From: Trissonchulus latispiculum
Lineage: Eukaryota; Nematoda; Enoplea; Enoplida; Ironidae
NCBI GenBank assembly: GCA_030248195.1
Contig: JASAND010026656.1
Span: 1 to 64,000, forward strand
Length of the DNA: 64,000 nucleotides
Direction: 5' to 3'
Below the pieces are notes generated by a model that worked only from the letters and a program-made list of their open reading frames with translations, ran no database searches and was not told the DNA's origin. Made by a program: the position numbers and the translations under genes. Shown one piece after another: positions 27,501 to 34,206 of this stretch (positions are counted from its first letter, which is position 1; the number at the start of each line of letters is the position of its first letter).

Positions 27501-30051
27501 TTTTTCCTACTTGTCCTTCTTCCAATTTTTTGGAATTTTGGAAATTGCACACTACTTCCAGCTCTTAGGCAGAAGTAGTGTGCAATTTATTACTCCCAGA
27601 AGATTCTCTATTCCAAACAATGACCACTGTCTTCGGGGGTTTGACCACTGGTCAATAGGCCACCTAGACCATAGTGACCAGTGGTTACTTCTGTCGGGTC
27701 TGAAAATATGCTCATTGAAACTAGCGTAGTCGATTTACTATATATGCCCCCAACCGAAACCCCGAAAAACGCTGTTTTATGGGGTTTGACCACCGGTCAA
27801 TAGGACACCTAGACCATAGTGACCAGGTTGTAAATGCCAGGAGGACTAGGTTGAAAGCGCAATAATATGGACCAGCTTCGCTGAACAACCCATATTCGCG
27901 GAAATTGCCCAGACAAAAATGCTGCCGGCAATCCTTCAATAACAGTTTAACAATTTGTCAGCACGACTTTGCAGCTATTACTATATTATGCAGTTATATA
28001 CAAAATTTCCGACGATTTCAACTTATCTGTAGCTAGTTACATATAGGCCGTGCTGTACTTTAGCAGCACTCTCCTGCAGCGCAACCAGATGCAAACTTCC
28101 TTGCCAATGAAGGAAACCTATACGGTACGATTTCTAATGCTCTTCTGCAGTTATATGCAAAATTTCAGACGATTGCAACTTATCTGTAGCTAGTTATAGA
28201 CCGTGCTGTACTTCAGCAGCACTCTCCTGCAGCGCAACCAGATGCAAACAATACTGTCAATGTAACTATATTAATTTGCCATGTCCAAGCTATCTACACA
28301 CCTAACATAATATGTTTAACCGTCTACAGTAAGCCTACAGCCAGCGTTCTATGGTTGCTGCATAACAGTGCAGCACGATAGCAGCACCGCACCGCGCTGC
28401 GACAATGCTCATCGTGTTCATACCCCGATAACCTTTATATGCGTCCCACTAAATGGCTCAAAACTGCATATTTAGGCCTATTTTTGACTAATGTCTGTGG
28501 AGTTGGGACTTTTCCACTTCCATTGGGACTGTGAAACTTTTCCGAAAATGGCCATTTGGACCGACTTCCTTTGGGCCGGCCGCCTGAACGGTCCAGGACC
28601 TAAATCAAAAATCGGCCAACGTTATGCACTAGTATCCCCTCCGTACTTGTTCATGCAACAAACCGCGTGTATCTAGCTTGTTCCCTGAGCCCTGTAGGCG
28701 TGACACAAAATGGCCGGTTGTTTGGCCAAAATGTTGTTAGGCCACTTTTGGCCGGCCGGCCAGGTGGCATGCCGGACTGGGCAGCGAAAAAATATAGCGC
28801 GGGGCACATGGGACCATATCGGCATTCAGAAAATATAAACCTTTCCGGCCGAAAATGCCCACATCTTTCAAACACCTCTGCACAAAATAGCCCTTTTCCA
28901 AGCGTGACTAACACAGAAAAAACGGACCTAACTTGTCCGGAAGCGAAAATTTTCAAAGTTGAAAATTTTGACCAAAACTTTTTTGCAACTTGTACTCGTT
29001 GTGTAGATTCCAACGATACCAAACTTGCCGAGTTTCGTTCAGTATTGAGCTGGCACGGTGCTCGAACAAGTCTCAAAGGGCCGCGGAGCGCCTTTTACAC
29101 CCATATTATAGGGGGTCGCTCTCGCGCGCGCCCCCCTATAATTTGGTTCTAGTTAAAGTATTGGAAGGATTTCCGAATGTGGAGTATATATTTCTCCTGA
29201 GATGAATCAATGTCCCAAAAGTCTCAATTCAAATTCAACAAAAATTTCAAGCCAATGTTATAAAAACTACCGAAAGGTGGAAACCATATCTTCTCATGTG
29301 TTGACGGCCTACTGAGCCTAAACCTCAAAAACGGTACGAAATTTACCTTAAAGCCTGTTGTTTGGGAGTCTCGGACTCAATCAATCAAATTTTAGTCTTA
29401 CCCAACGCAACCCTGCCCCTTGAACTCGCTTCCCATTAAAAATCCCATAAAAATAAGAGAAAATTGTCATCCTTGCATTGTTAGTGGGGGGGGGAGGACT
29501 CCTTCAATTTTTGGAAGTCCCCCCTTTTCGATGCCCTTCCACTTTTCGGCAAGCCCCTAACCACTTTTTGGTAGTCGCCCAAAACTGCGGAAAAATTAAG
29601 TTTTTGAGGTAAACTTTTCAAAAATTTTCTCAATTTTTAGCTATATAATTTATGCACGCATAAGCTCATTTTAAACTTACAACATCGAGTCCATTAATTA
29701 GCTAACAATTGAGAACATTTTTGAAACCTGATTTTTGACACTTTTGGAAGACCCCCAAAAAAGTGGGTGGAGACCTGCCGAAAAGTGGGAGGCCCCACAC
29801 CCCCCCCCCCACTGAAAATGCCAGTACATACCTTTGGCTTGCCCGACCTCCACTTTCAAAACCATAAAAATTATTTCATCACATCACAGATTAGTAAATA
29901 GTAAACGTAAATATATATATAAATAACTCTTTGTACCTGAATCATTTGGATAAGTCAGCCATCGAATAATCAGCTTGGATGGGAACAAGTGCTTGTAGTA
30001 GACTGGGATTAAATCAGACAGGCACGAGGAATCGAACAATAAGTCGCCCAT
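6482..30051 (-). CDS. PRIM1: DNA primase small (catalytic) subunit, spliced gene, ten of about eleven exons found
   Basis: Catalytic subunit of the nuclear DNA polymerase alpha-primase complex, which makes the RNA primers for DNA replication. Exons on the minus strand: 29937-30051, 26343-26500, 16129-16229, 15032-15105, 12783-12919, 11991-12194, (one not found), 7354-7480, 6980-7049, 6673-6782, 6482-6561. All assigned introns are GT-AG except that the exon 6 donor (GTGGAT) is weak, and every junction keeps the reading frame. The deduced product is 391 residues against about 420 in human; roughly 35-40 residues are missing between exons 6 and 8. Visible family signatures are the catalytic DxD in [11 protein letters not shown] (Asp111, Asp113), a four-cysteine zinc site (Cys123, Cys124, Cys130, Cys133, with the human spacing), the nucleotide-binding motif SGRRGVHCW (162-170), [10 protein letters not shown] and [10 protein letters not shown]. 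Introns are inflated by transposons, the longest being about 10.1 kb (exons 2-3). Family assignment is very secure; intactness of the gene is not, because of the missing exon. Confidence 0.93.
6673..6782 (-). CDS. PRIM1: PRIM1 exon 10
   Basis: Acceptor GATGTTTCAG, donor TTTTAG/GTTAGT. Codes for [20 protein letters not shown] and on to SRKLL. The first part aligns with FICRELDAI; the rest is an acidic, poorly conserved linker, as in other animals. Confidence 0.85.
6980..7049 (-). CDS. PRIM1: PRIM1 exon 9
   Basis: Acceptor TATGTTATAG, donor ATTGA/GTATGT. Codes for [17 protein letters not shown] and AVPRI, matching RISVPIDLQKVDQFDPFTVPTI of human PRIM1. Phases (2 bases in, 2 bases out) fit exons 8 and 10. 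Confidence 0.92.
7354..7480 (-). CDS. PRIM1: PRIM1 exon 8 (exon after the missing one)
   Basis: Acceptor ATGTTTTCAG, donor ACTG/GTAACG. Codes for 42 residues plus one base, with [19 protein letters not shown] and SVHPKTG, almost residue for residue the [20 protein letters not shown] block of human PRIM1. This block forms part of the active-site floor. It lies in the spacer of the giant inverted repeat. Confidence 0.95.
7735..8120 (-). repeat. Dispersed repeat, diverged copy with a C-run/G-run palindrome
   Basis: Reverse-strand relative of 53170-53880, containing a perfect C-run/TTAAGG/G-run palindrome at about 7906-7932. It lies in the PRIM1 intron upstream of exon 8. Confidence 0.65.
8400..9060 (-). 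repeat. Dispersed repeat, long copy
   Basis: Reverse complement of 53170-53880 over nearly its full length (AAAGGAGCCGACA, TACCTTGAAGCATTTGC, CTTTGAAGGGCTCTAC). It straddles the inner edge of the right inverted-repeat arm. Confidence 0.75.
9098..9887. mobile_element. Foldback element, ACAAGTA family, degraded copy
   Basis: Partner of 2712-3851 in the inverted duplication. The left inverted repeat is broken after GATTTAAAATGTTTAA, and the nested hAT-like MITE is reduced to its CGCGCCGAAGGCGCG hairpin and right end (about 9540-9655). Confidence 0.75.
9925..10930 (-). repeat. 148-bp satellite, inverted and more degraded array
   Basis: Reverse-complement array of the same unit as 1500-2670, with more internal deletions (for example around 10440-10600). 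It keeps the same position within the inverted-repeat arm. Confidence 0.9.
11705..11827. repeat. Hairpin MITE in the right arm
   Basis: Counterpart of 245-368 with the same CAGAGCAAAA ends, carried along in the inverted duplication. Confidence 0.75.
11991..12194 (-). CDS. PRIM1: PRIM1 exon 6
   Basis: Acceptor TTTATTGCAG at 12195-12204, phase 0. Codes for 68 residues beginning [13 protein letters not shown] and ending [12 protein letters not shown], corresponding to the GGQDVKKKVHL...ESWDKILALV region of human PRIM1. The only in-frame donor seen is GCA/GTGGAT, which is weak. The outer end of the 1-12 kb inverted repeat falls within this exon: 1-78 is a diverged copy of its last part. Confidence 0.85.
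12220..12600. other. PRIM1 intron 5 with decayed G-run element
   Basis: Contains CCGGCAAAGCGGG and a GTGGGGAGTGAGGGTGGGAG-like end, remnants of the G-run/C-run MITE class. The open frame across it is not an exon: it lacks splice sites in the right phase. Confidence 0.45.
12783..12919 (-). CDS. PRIM1: PRIM1 exon 5 (nucleotide-binding motif)
   Basis: Acceptor TTATTTCCAG, donor TTG/GTACGT, phase 0 out. Codes for [19 protein letters not shown] and [13 protein letters not shown], the best conserved stretch of eukaryotic small primase subunits, including the Ser-Gly-Arg-Arg-Gly-x-His motif that contacts the incoming nucleotide. Confidence 0.96.
13201..13891. mobile_element. hAT-like element, 691 bp, 8-bp flanks with one mismatch
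   Basis: Inverted ends CAGTGTTTTTTTGC / CAGTGTTTTTTTCGCC, with second-level inverted motifs GTGTAACGTTACAC near both ends. Flanks are GTACTCAT (13193-13200) and GTACTCAG (13892-13899). It lies in PRIM1 intron 4. A G-run/C-run hairpin is at 13370-13395. No transposase. Confidence 0.75.
15032..15105 (-). CDS. PRIM1: PRIM1 exon 4 (zinc-site half)
   Basis: Short 74-nt exon between acceptor GCATTTTAG and donor GTAAGC. It supplies [19 protein letters not shown] and then NRALT, aligning with ADICPKCWTLMTMAIRIIDRAL of human PRIM1 and giving the second CxxC of the zinc site. Phase 2 in and phase 1 out fit exons 3 and 5 exactly. Confidence 0.92.
15150..15548. mobile_element. CTGG..CTAG G-run MITE with 5-bp duplication TATAA
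   Basis: Inverted end CTGGCTTTTTCCTA at 15150-15163 and its complement at 15535-15548. Flanked by TATAA at 15145-15149 and 15549-15553. Long G runs on the left and G/C runs on the right, an A/T-rich core and the hairpin CCGGCGAAGCCGG. It lies in PRIM1 intron 3. Confidence 0.9.
15612..15790. mobile_element. Truncated CAGGGTATTTTT-type G-run MITE
   Basis: Left end CAGGGTATTTTTTAGGG is followed by G/C runs, then the core GGCGTATTTTGCATGGCG shared with 32170-32546. The right end is missing. Confidence 0.6.
16129..16229 (-). CDS. PRIM1: PRIM1 exon 3 (catalytic DxD)
   Basis: Codes for 33 residues plus two bases between acceptor TCTTTGAAG and donor GTAAGC. It contains [20 protein letters not shown]: the catalytic metal-binding pair DxD and the first two zinc-ligand cysteines of the primase fold. 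The exon sits between repeat-rich introns of about 10.1 kb upstream and 1.0 kb downstream. Confidence 0.95.
16345..16440. repeat. Terminus of a third ACAAGTA subfamily
   Basis: ACAAGTAACAAAAATGCTCC followed by GCACAAAAGGGGATAATATG. The same end occurs inverted at 62577-62637. Only this end is recognisable here. Confidence 0.6.
16480..16743 (-). repeat. 150-bp satellite units (reverse)
   Basis: Two units of the AAATTTGGTACCAAATGAAA / GAGCTGAGCAACTTTTGTCA satellite that forms the 58.3-59.2 kb array, in reverse orientation, interrupted by the MITE at 16744. Confidence 0.8.
16744..17161. mobile_element. CTGG..TAG G-run MITE with 5-bp duplication CCCAC
   Basis: Inverted end CTGGCATTTTTTTAG at 16744 and complement ending at 17161. 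Flanked by CCCAC at 16739-16743 and 17162-17166. G runs, GGGCTTCGCCC-type hairpin, AT-rich core, then repeated GAAAAGTGGGG motifs. Inserted into the 150-bp satellite. Confidence 0.9.
17167..18230 (-). repeat. Composite repeat, reverse copy (satellites plus unique block)
   Basis: Reverse-orientation copy of the composite seen at 57371-58700 and 61026-62571: 150-bp units (17167-17430), three 163-bp units (AAAGTGGAACCAGCCCAG at 17503, 17666, 17829), then a block with GCGGCGCCACTGCGGCGC. The 18234 (TTG)n marks where a retrotransposon joined it. Confidence 0.8.
18292..18696 (-). pseudogene. Retrotransposon C-terminal cysteine region
   Basis: Continues the RNase H frame after a frameshift. It has [20 protein letters not shown], the CxxC...H....C motif found at the C-terminus of many Jockey/I-type reverse transcriptase proteins, preceded by QLRTGKS. 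Confidence 0.8.
18656..19525 (-). pseudogene. Retrotransposon RNase H domain
   Basis: 289-residue open frame. The RNase H core motifs are intact: [24 protein letters not shown] and [16 protein letters not shown], so the D-E-D-D metal ligands are present. The frame is lost at about 18660-18690, before the C-terminal region. This domain removes the RNA strand during target-primed reverse transcription. Confidence 0.88.
19545..20330. repeat. Unclassified insertion in the RNase H retrotransposon, with about 51-bp tandem units
   Basis: Separates the RT thumb from the RNase H part. It contains three to four units of about 51 bp with GTGGTTCTATTTAATCC (19735-19870) and the perfect palindrome CCAGGTGCGCACCTGG (19985-20000). 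The insertion ends are not clearly defined and there is no coding frame. Confidence 0.55.
20396..20751. mobile_element. CTGG..CTAG G-run MITE with 5-bp duplication CTGAT
   Basis: 15-bp inverted end CTGGGCTTATTCTAG, G runs, AT core with CCGGCGAAGCCGG, then the complementary end. Flanked by CTGAT at 20391-20395 and 20752-20756. It splits the RT thumb of the retrotransposon. Confidence 0.93.
20757..20995 (-). pseudogene. Retrotransposon RT thumb fragment
   Basis: Reads [20 protein letters not shown] and [15 protein letters not shown], the conserved region after the RT palm (compare YKAIGRSVINYAAPIWS at 46.5 kb). It is cut by the MITE at 20396-20751 and resumes at 20337-20395 with [16 protein letters not shown]. 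Confidence 0.75.
21010..21340 (-). repeat. Composite repeat fragment (reverse)
   Basis: Matches the minus strand of 61040-61350: GCGCCCCGGACCGGTTATGG block, repeated TGCGCAG motifs, and the GGGGTCGCnnnCGACCCC hairpin end near 21317-21333. Confidence 0.8.
21340..21905. other. PRIM1 intron 2 DNA with a possible hAT end
   Basis: Begins with CAGGGGCGCAGCCAGG (21344), which looks like a hAT-type end, but no matching right end or duplication was found. The rest is AT-rich without exons. Confidence 0.4.
21906..22351 (+). repeat. 223-bp direct tandem duplication
   Basis: 21906-22128 and 22129-22351 are near-identical, starting CCCCCGCTTACCTCTTCGG. Both units are full of short TTCGC/GCGAA words. Confidence 0.92.
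22352..23789. other. PRIM1 intron 2, repeat-derived, no gene seen
   Basis: Holds an isolated CAGGGTGTACCAGAAATTAT end (22693), shared with the small MITE at 33857-33977, and a G-run tract near 23560-23590. No supported exon. Confidence 0.45.
23790..24182. mobile_element. CTGGCTTACTTCTA-ended G-run MITE
   Basis: Inverted ends CTGGCTTACTTCTA / TAGAAGTAAGCCAG. G and C runs, CCGGCTTCGCCGG hairpin, then an A-rich core. GCATT flanks both sides if one extra T is allowed on the left. Confidence 0.85.
24407..24789. mobile_element. hAT-like MITE with 8-bp duplication ACCTAGAC
   Basis: Ends CAGGGATGGACACCGG and CAGGGTTGGGTTTTTTCCGG (reverse), flanked by ACCTAGAC at 24399-24406 and 24790-24797. The interior repeats CCGGAAAAAA motifs. 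No coding capacity. Confidence 0.9.
24844..25160. mobile_element. CTGGCTTACTTCTA-type G-run MITE with 5-bp duplication TTGTC
   Basis: Left end CCGGCTTACTTCTAG; the right end has a 4-bp insertion (TAGAAGTATATAAGCCAG). Flanked by TTGTC at 24839-24843 and 25161-25165. Same subfamily as 23790-24182, opposite orientation of the core. Confidence 0.88.
25302..26302. mobile_element. TTAA-flanked 1-kb non-autonomous element
   Basis: Inverted ends GGTGCTGGTATC..TTTGTG, directly flanked by TTAA at 25298-25301 and 26303-26306. TTAA targets are used by piggyBac and Kolobok elements. No transposase is found in its 1001 bp. It ends 41 bp from PRIM1 exon 2. Confidence 0.82.
26343..26500 (-). CDS. PRIM1: PRIM1 exon 2
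   Basis: Acceptor CTGTTTTCAG is followed by coding sequence containing [17 protein letters not shown] and [14 protein letters not shown], which align with REFSFTLKDDIYIRY and PYKIDIGAVYSH of vertebrate PRIM1. The donor is CACAAG/GTAGCG, phase 0. A TTAA-flanked 1-kb element begins only 41 bp downstream in the intron. Confidence 0.93.
26610..27514. mobile_element. Foldback element, ACAAGTA family, 905 bp
   Basis: Near-perfect inverted repeats of about 187 bp (26610-26796, 27327-27514), terminus ACAAGTAGGAAAAATGCTCC, inner edge CGTCAATATGAGC / GCTCATATTGACG. Each arm has AATATGAGC words about 50 bp apart. The central about 530 bp has no coding frame. Confidence 0.92.
27530..27840. repeat. Local hairpins and a repeated palindrome
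   Basis: 27540-27592 is a hairpin (AATTGCACACTACTTC / GAAGTAGTGTGCAATT). A block with GACCACTGGTCAATAGG and ACCATAGTGACCAG occurs twice (27640-27690, 27786-27830). Confidence 0.7.
28040..28260 (+). repeat. Direct duplication of about 157 bp
   Basis: CTCTCCTGCAGCGCAACCAG and GACGATT..CAACTTATCTGTA occur twice in the same order, with small differences. Confidence 0.7.
28364..29130 (+). repeat. Dispersed repeat, copy 1 (inverted copy at 63253-64000)
   Basis: Shares ATGCTCATCGTGTTCA, CGGCCGCCTGAACGGTCC, GGCCGGCCGGCCAGGTGGCA and the end TTTTACACCCATATTATAGG with the minus strand of 63253-64000. No coding frame is shared. Confidence 0.85.
29473..29823. mobile_element. Degraded G-run MITE (16.7-kb type)
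   Basis: Right end CACTGAAAATGCCAG and core match 16744-17161. The left end is worn (CCTTGCATTGTTAGTGGGG) and no clean duplication remains. It lies in PRIM1 intron 1, near exon 1. Confidence 0.65.
29937..30051 (-). CDS. PRIM1: PRIM1 exon 1 (start codon exon)
   Basis: Codes for the N-terminal 38 residues plus one base. The ATG at 30049-30051 gives [14 protein letters not shown] and then the family block [15 protein letters not shown], matching YYRRLFP...YRWL near the N-terminus of animal PRIM1. The distance from the start to this block differs by two residues from human, which supports this ATG. The donor is TCAG/GTACAAAG and leaves phase 1, completed by AG of exon 2 to give Glu. Confidence 0.9.
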
Positions 30052-30139
30052 TCTGCGTTTATCACAATCAAATGCAAATCTCTTGTCCAATGTTATCAAA
30101 GTCAAAAAGCAAAATTCCGCGATGCCGGAAAAATGTTTG

Positions 30140-30906
30140 AACATTTAGTGTAACCATGGTACAATTTGGCAATTTTCGGGTTATGGGGGGAGGCCGAAAT
30201 TTGTGGGGTGCTCCTGGAATGGGGAGGAGAATGCCGAATTTATCCCACCCCACCCAAACCAACATCTCGGGTGAAACTATTGGGATAGCCCTCTCCAAAC
30301 ATACGTATATAGGTGACTGTAACAAGGATTCGGGGAACAGGTGTAACGGAAATTTGGGGTATTTTTCTAAAATTTTGACCTAAAATCGCTTTAAAACGGT
30401 GCAAAAATGCCTAAAACGTTAAAAACAAGCCTTATTTTGATGAAAAAAGGGCTAAATTAAAGAAAATTTTGCATTTATTAGCCATTTTTCGAAATTTCTG
30501 AGGTCCGAATTCTGGGGGAGGGGTTGGGGGAGGGGTACCCCCCCCATCACACTTCGGAGGTCGGCCAAGATCTCCCAGACCCAAAGTTCCAGGGAAACTA
30601 TGAAAATGGCCAAAAATGCAAAATTTTCTGTAATTTAGCCCTTTTCGCAGCAAAATAACACCTGGTTTTAACGTTTTAGGCGTTTTTGCACCGTTTCAAA
30701 GCGATTTTAGGTCAAAATTTTAGAAAAAATTTTCAAAAAATTACCATTTTCGGCCAAATTTAGCTAACATTTTGGGCCCAAAATCGTTGGGGGGGAGGTT
30801 CGTGGGGTAGCCAAAAATCTGGGGGGGGGGGAAAGTTGGTCATCCCAACCCCTCCCCCAGGGACCTATATGTGACAGAGGTATCCATAATCCGTATCCCC
30901 ATATAG
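30140..30906. repeat. Cluster of decayed G-run elements upstream of PRIM1
   Basis: Contains two same-direction GGTGTAACGGAGATTTGGGG-like ends (about 30342 and 30904) and the core shared with 39110-39582, including an inner CCAGGGAAACTATG end (30591-30604). It lies immediately upstream of the PRIM1 start; no promoter element could be defined. Confidence 0.55.
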
Positions 30907-30944
30907 GTGTAACGGAGATTTGGGGTGGGGGAGGCTCACTACCA

Positions 30945-31230
30945 TTCTCTACACGATAGACTAATAAGTTTTATCAAATTACATCGTTTTTAGCATTTTT
31001 CAAAAATTGCCCTGTACTTTATGAAACCTATCCGTTAGATGCTGCATTTTCAATGGCACATGAAATCTCAAAAAAGGTACCTAGATCGGGTTTTTTGGTT
31101 TACTAGCTCAAAAAGAGTTGAATTTTACACCGGAAGTGTCAGAATAGCGCTACGACAATTTTTGAGACCTGTGAGGGGTGGGTTTTCCCCCATTTGGGTT
31201 TTTCCGCCCATTGGGTTTTCCCCCGCTACT
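30945..31230 (+). repeat. Partial copy of the TA-flanked element at 48298-49232
   Basis: Near-identical to 48912-49225, including CTACACGATAGA, GTGTCAGAA..GCGCTACGAC and the terminal GGGTTTTTCC motifs; the other end is missing. Confidence 0.75.
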
Positions 31231-31463
31231 TTTTGCATTATACCGGCCTAACAGTACAACCTAGAGAAGTGCAAATGGGCTTAAAAGAAAGATCTAAGTA
31301 TATACGCCAACGCCAAGTACGATGGCATACAAAGTTCTCATAATATAGCCCTTTTAATAAAAAAGTTCCAGCCAAAATCGGAAAATGTGGGGTTTTTTCC
31401 CTCCATGGCTATAGTTTTAAATTCGCAAACCTGTTTGCCAACATGTTTCGGCACTTATTTAGA

Positions 31464-32032
31464 TGGGGGGGAGCGATTTTTTCGCCTTGGTCCCCCCCCT
31501 TATGGTTCGAAAAAGTTTTTTGTCTCCGATTTCGCTGAGAAGTTGACATTAGGGTAAATCGAGGTCGCTGATTTCAAAAATCGAATCGAGAGATTGATCC
31601 GATCGATCGATCGATCAGTAGAATCGGTCGATCAAAATCGATCAAAAAATTTTTTGTCTCCGATTTTCGCGAAAAGTCGCCCCTAGGCCAATTCGGGGCC
31701 GCTGATTCCGAATCTGCACTGGAAATTTCATAAAAATCGATTTTTCAAAAATTCGACAATAACTCGATTTTGGCAGCTCGGATCGAAATTTCGAGTGCAG
31801 ATTCGGCATCAGCGGCCCCGAATTACCCTAGGGGCAACCTTTCGCGAAAAACGGAGACAAAATTTTTTTGATCGATCGGTTTTGATCGATCGATCGACTG
31901 GATCTATCTCTCGATTCGATTTTTGATATCAGCGACCTCGATTTACCCTAAGGTCAACTTCTCAGCCAAATTGGAGACAAAAAATTTTTCGAACCATAAG
32001 GGGGGACCAAGGCGAAAAAATCGCCCCCCCCT
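31464..32032. repeat. Large palindrome, about 250-267-bp arms
   Basis: Arms 31464-31730 and 31785-32032 are complementary with minor mismatches around a loop of about 55 bp. Both arms contain GATCGATC runs and the motifs CTTCTCAGC, GGGGACCAAGGCG and CGGATTTTCGCG-like sequence. No reading frame. Confidence 0.85.
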
Positions 32033-32169
32033 GGGGGTTTTTACTGGGGGGGGCAGGGGCGCCCCCCCCCCCCCCCCCCACTTTTTGTGTCCCCCACACT
32101 CAACCTCTTCCCCCCCCCACTCGTTCCCCTCCCCACTTTTTGGGTTTCCCCCCCCCACTCACCCTAAGG

Positions 32170-32546
32170 CAGGGGTATTTTTTACGAGGGGGGGGCGGGG
32201 CCCCCCCGAAATTGACCTTCCCCCCCGAAAATGCCTTCCCCCCGAAATCGCCCCCTCCCGGATTTTTGCTTCCCCCCCCCCGGGATTTTTTGGAGGCCCA
32301 ATTTTTGTCAAAAATAGGCCAATTTTCAAAAATTTTCCGGCGTTGCCGGTGATTTTTTCGTAAAAATAGCTATTTTTAGCTTAAATCCTGGCATTTTTGA
32401 GAACTGTTTGCGTTTCACCATGCAAAATACAGCAAAACATACCATTTTTTGGCTCATTTTTGAAAAAAATTCTTCCCCCCCCGGGCCCGGGGGGCCCCCC
32501 CCGGGAAGCCCCCCCCCCGGAAAAAAAATCCCTAAAAAATACCCTG
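32170..32546. mobile_element. CAGGGTATTTTT-ended G-run MITE, CTAAGG flanks
   Basis: Left end CAGGGGTATTTTTTACG and right end TAAAAAATACCCTG. CTAAGG sits on both sides (32164-32169, 32547-32552). G/C runs, CCGGCGTTGCCGG hairpin and a TTTGCGTTTCACCATGCAAA core. Confidence 0.8.
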
Positions 32547-33200
32547 CTAAGGTGCCCAGAAAATGCCAAATTTTTAGGATTTTTGGTCAAAATTTTCAAA
32601 ATTTTTCCGGCTTGGCCGGAAATTTTCAGTAAAAAATCGTCTATTTTGGTGCCAAAACTTAATTTTTGAGCACCTTTAAGCTTAGTTTAGCAGTATATGT
32701 AGAAAACAGGCTTTTTATACGGTATTTTTGGCATTTTTAGCCCATTTTATTCCCCCCCACTTTTGGACCACCCCAGCCCCACTAGTGGGGGGGGGCGTCC
32801 CCCCCCCCACTTATTTTTGCCTAAAAAACCCCCAGCCCCCCCATCTAACTAAGTGCCCATGTTTCTATGTCCAAAATAAGGTCAATAATGAGTCAGAAAG
32901 TCCAAAATACAGGTAAAAACGTTCTCGCAATAATAAACACTTTAAGCCAAAAACTTGGAATTTTTGAAATTTACCCTAAAAATACCCAAAGTTTGGCTAA
33001 TTTACCCCCTCCCCCAGTTGGGGTGGGGGGAGGACGTCCCCCCCCCCCAAAAAAAGTTTTGGGGGGGGGGTGAAAAAAGGGCTGGGAGGGCTACCCCCCC
33101 TTACACGCCATAGGTGTAAGGTGGGGGGTTGGGGGGCAGCCCCCCCCAGGCGTTTTTTCAACCCTCCCCCAAAATTTTTTGGGGGGGGACGTCCACACGA
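32547..33200. repeat. Overlapping G-run element pieces
   Basis: Contains a CCGGCTTGGCCGG hairpin (32607-32619), a block that is the reverse complement of parts of 38560-38860, and CCATAGGTGTAAGGTGGGG ends (33109 region) like those of 38533-39074. Boundaries are blurred. Confidence 0.5.
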
Positions 33201-33204
33201 AGCC

Positions 33205-33475
33205 CATTTCTAGAAAACAATTAGAAAATATTTTAATAAATTTCTAATTGTTTTCTAAATTGTTTTCTAATTGTTTTCTAATTATTTTCTAATTGTTTTT
33301 TAAAATCGAGGGGCCCACTTTCTAGTTATTTTCTATATAATTCTTTTCTAATTGTTTTCTAATTATTTTCTTATTATTTTCTCACAAAAACGACGATTTT
33401 TCTAATGTTTTCTAATTATTTTCTAATTGTTTTCTAAAACTTTTCTAATTGTTTTCTGTATTTTTCTAGTTGATC
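33205..33475. repeat. 12-bp TTTTCTAATTGT minisatellite
   Basis: Imperfect tandem units of TTTTCTAATTGT (complement of GAAAACAATTAG). The same unit forms 37785-38025, which is bounded by the inverted sequence AGAAATGGGCTTCGTGTG / CACACGAAGCCCATTTCT. Confidence 0.85.
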
Positions 33476-33689
33476 TCTATAGCAAGTACAAGGCTCGCAA
33501 TTGTTTCTAGTTACTTTCTAGGGCTCGGCTGCTGGAATTCTATGTATGTACGTGTATATCAGAGCAGAGATGCACCAGGGCCTCGCTTGGCACCGCTTCA
33601 TAGGCGGACCAAGCTATATATATATAGCTTGCCTAATGTGAAATCCCTCACGAGTTGCTTAGTAGTTTGTACATAGTTTGCTTAGGGCT

Positions 33690-33830
33690 ATCGTTTGATG
33701 CCTCCGCTTTTGACAAATTTTATTTTTGACCCAAAGACCTCAACCTACCCCACCACACACTGGGCATGCAGTTCAATGGAAAAAGTTATTCAGCTCAGCT
33801 CACTTAGGGCTTTCATGTCATACATGCGCA
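33690..33830 (-). repeat. 150-bp satellite remnants
   Basis: Reverse-orientation fragments of the AAATTTGGTACC satellite (GGGCTATCGTTTGATGCC, TCAGCTCACTTAGGGCTTTC). Confidence 0.65.
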
Positions 33831-33856
33831 AAGTGTGTATATATATATATACTCAG

Positions 33857-33977
33857 GGTGTACCAGCTTACACCCTGATTTCTGAGAGGACCGCGCAGTG
33901 GCACCCTTGCCTCTCCACGCCCCCCACCCCGACTGTCTGTAGGGGAACAGCTCAAAATAATTTCTGGTACACCCTGT
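33857..33977. mobile_element. Small MITE with CAGGGTGTACCAG ends
   Basis: Inverted ends AGGGTGTACCAG / CTGGTACACCCT about 120 bp apart. The left side adjoins a TA microsatellite. A matching end without partner is at 22693. Confidence 0.65.
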
Positions 33978-34206
33978 GAAGAAAGACCTACTGTATGTGT
34001 ATTTACTATTTATATACTTATTTGATTTGATTTGAATTTGATACCAAATTATGACCACTTTTGAGATCTTGATTTTTGAGAAAAACTTGAGAAAACCCCA
34101 TCTAGAATTTAGGTCTGAACGTTTAGTATCATTCGAAAGCTCTTGGCCTGGGGATATAAAAAATGTAACGTTTAGCTCCTACTAAATCGTACTATACTAT
34201 TATACA

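Noticed and set aside
29884..30325. A longer PRIM1 N-terminus upstream of 30051
   Set aside because: The upstream frame is repeat-derived and the chosen ATG gives the expected distance to the YYK..LFP block.
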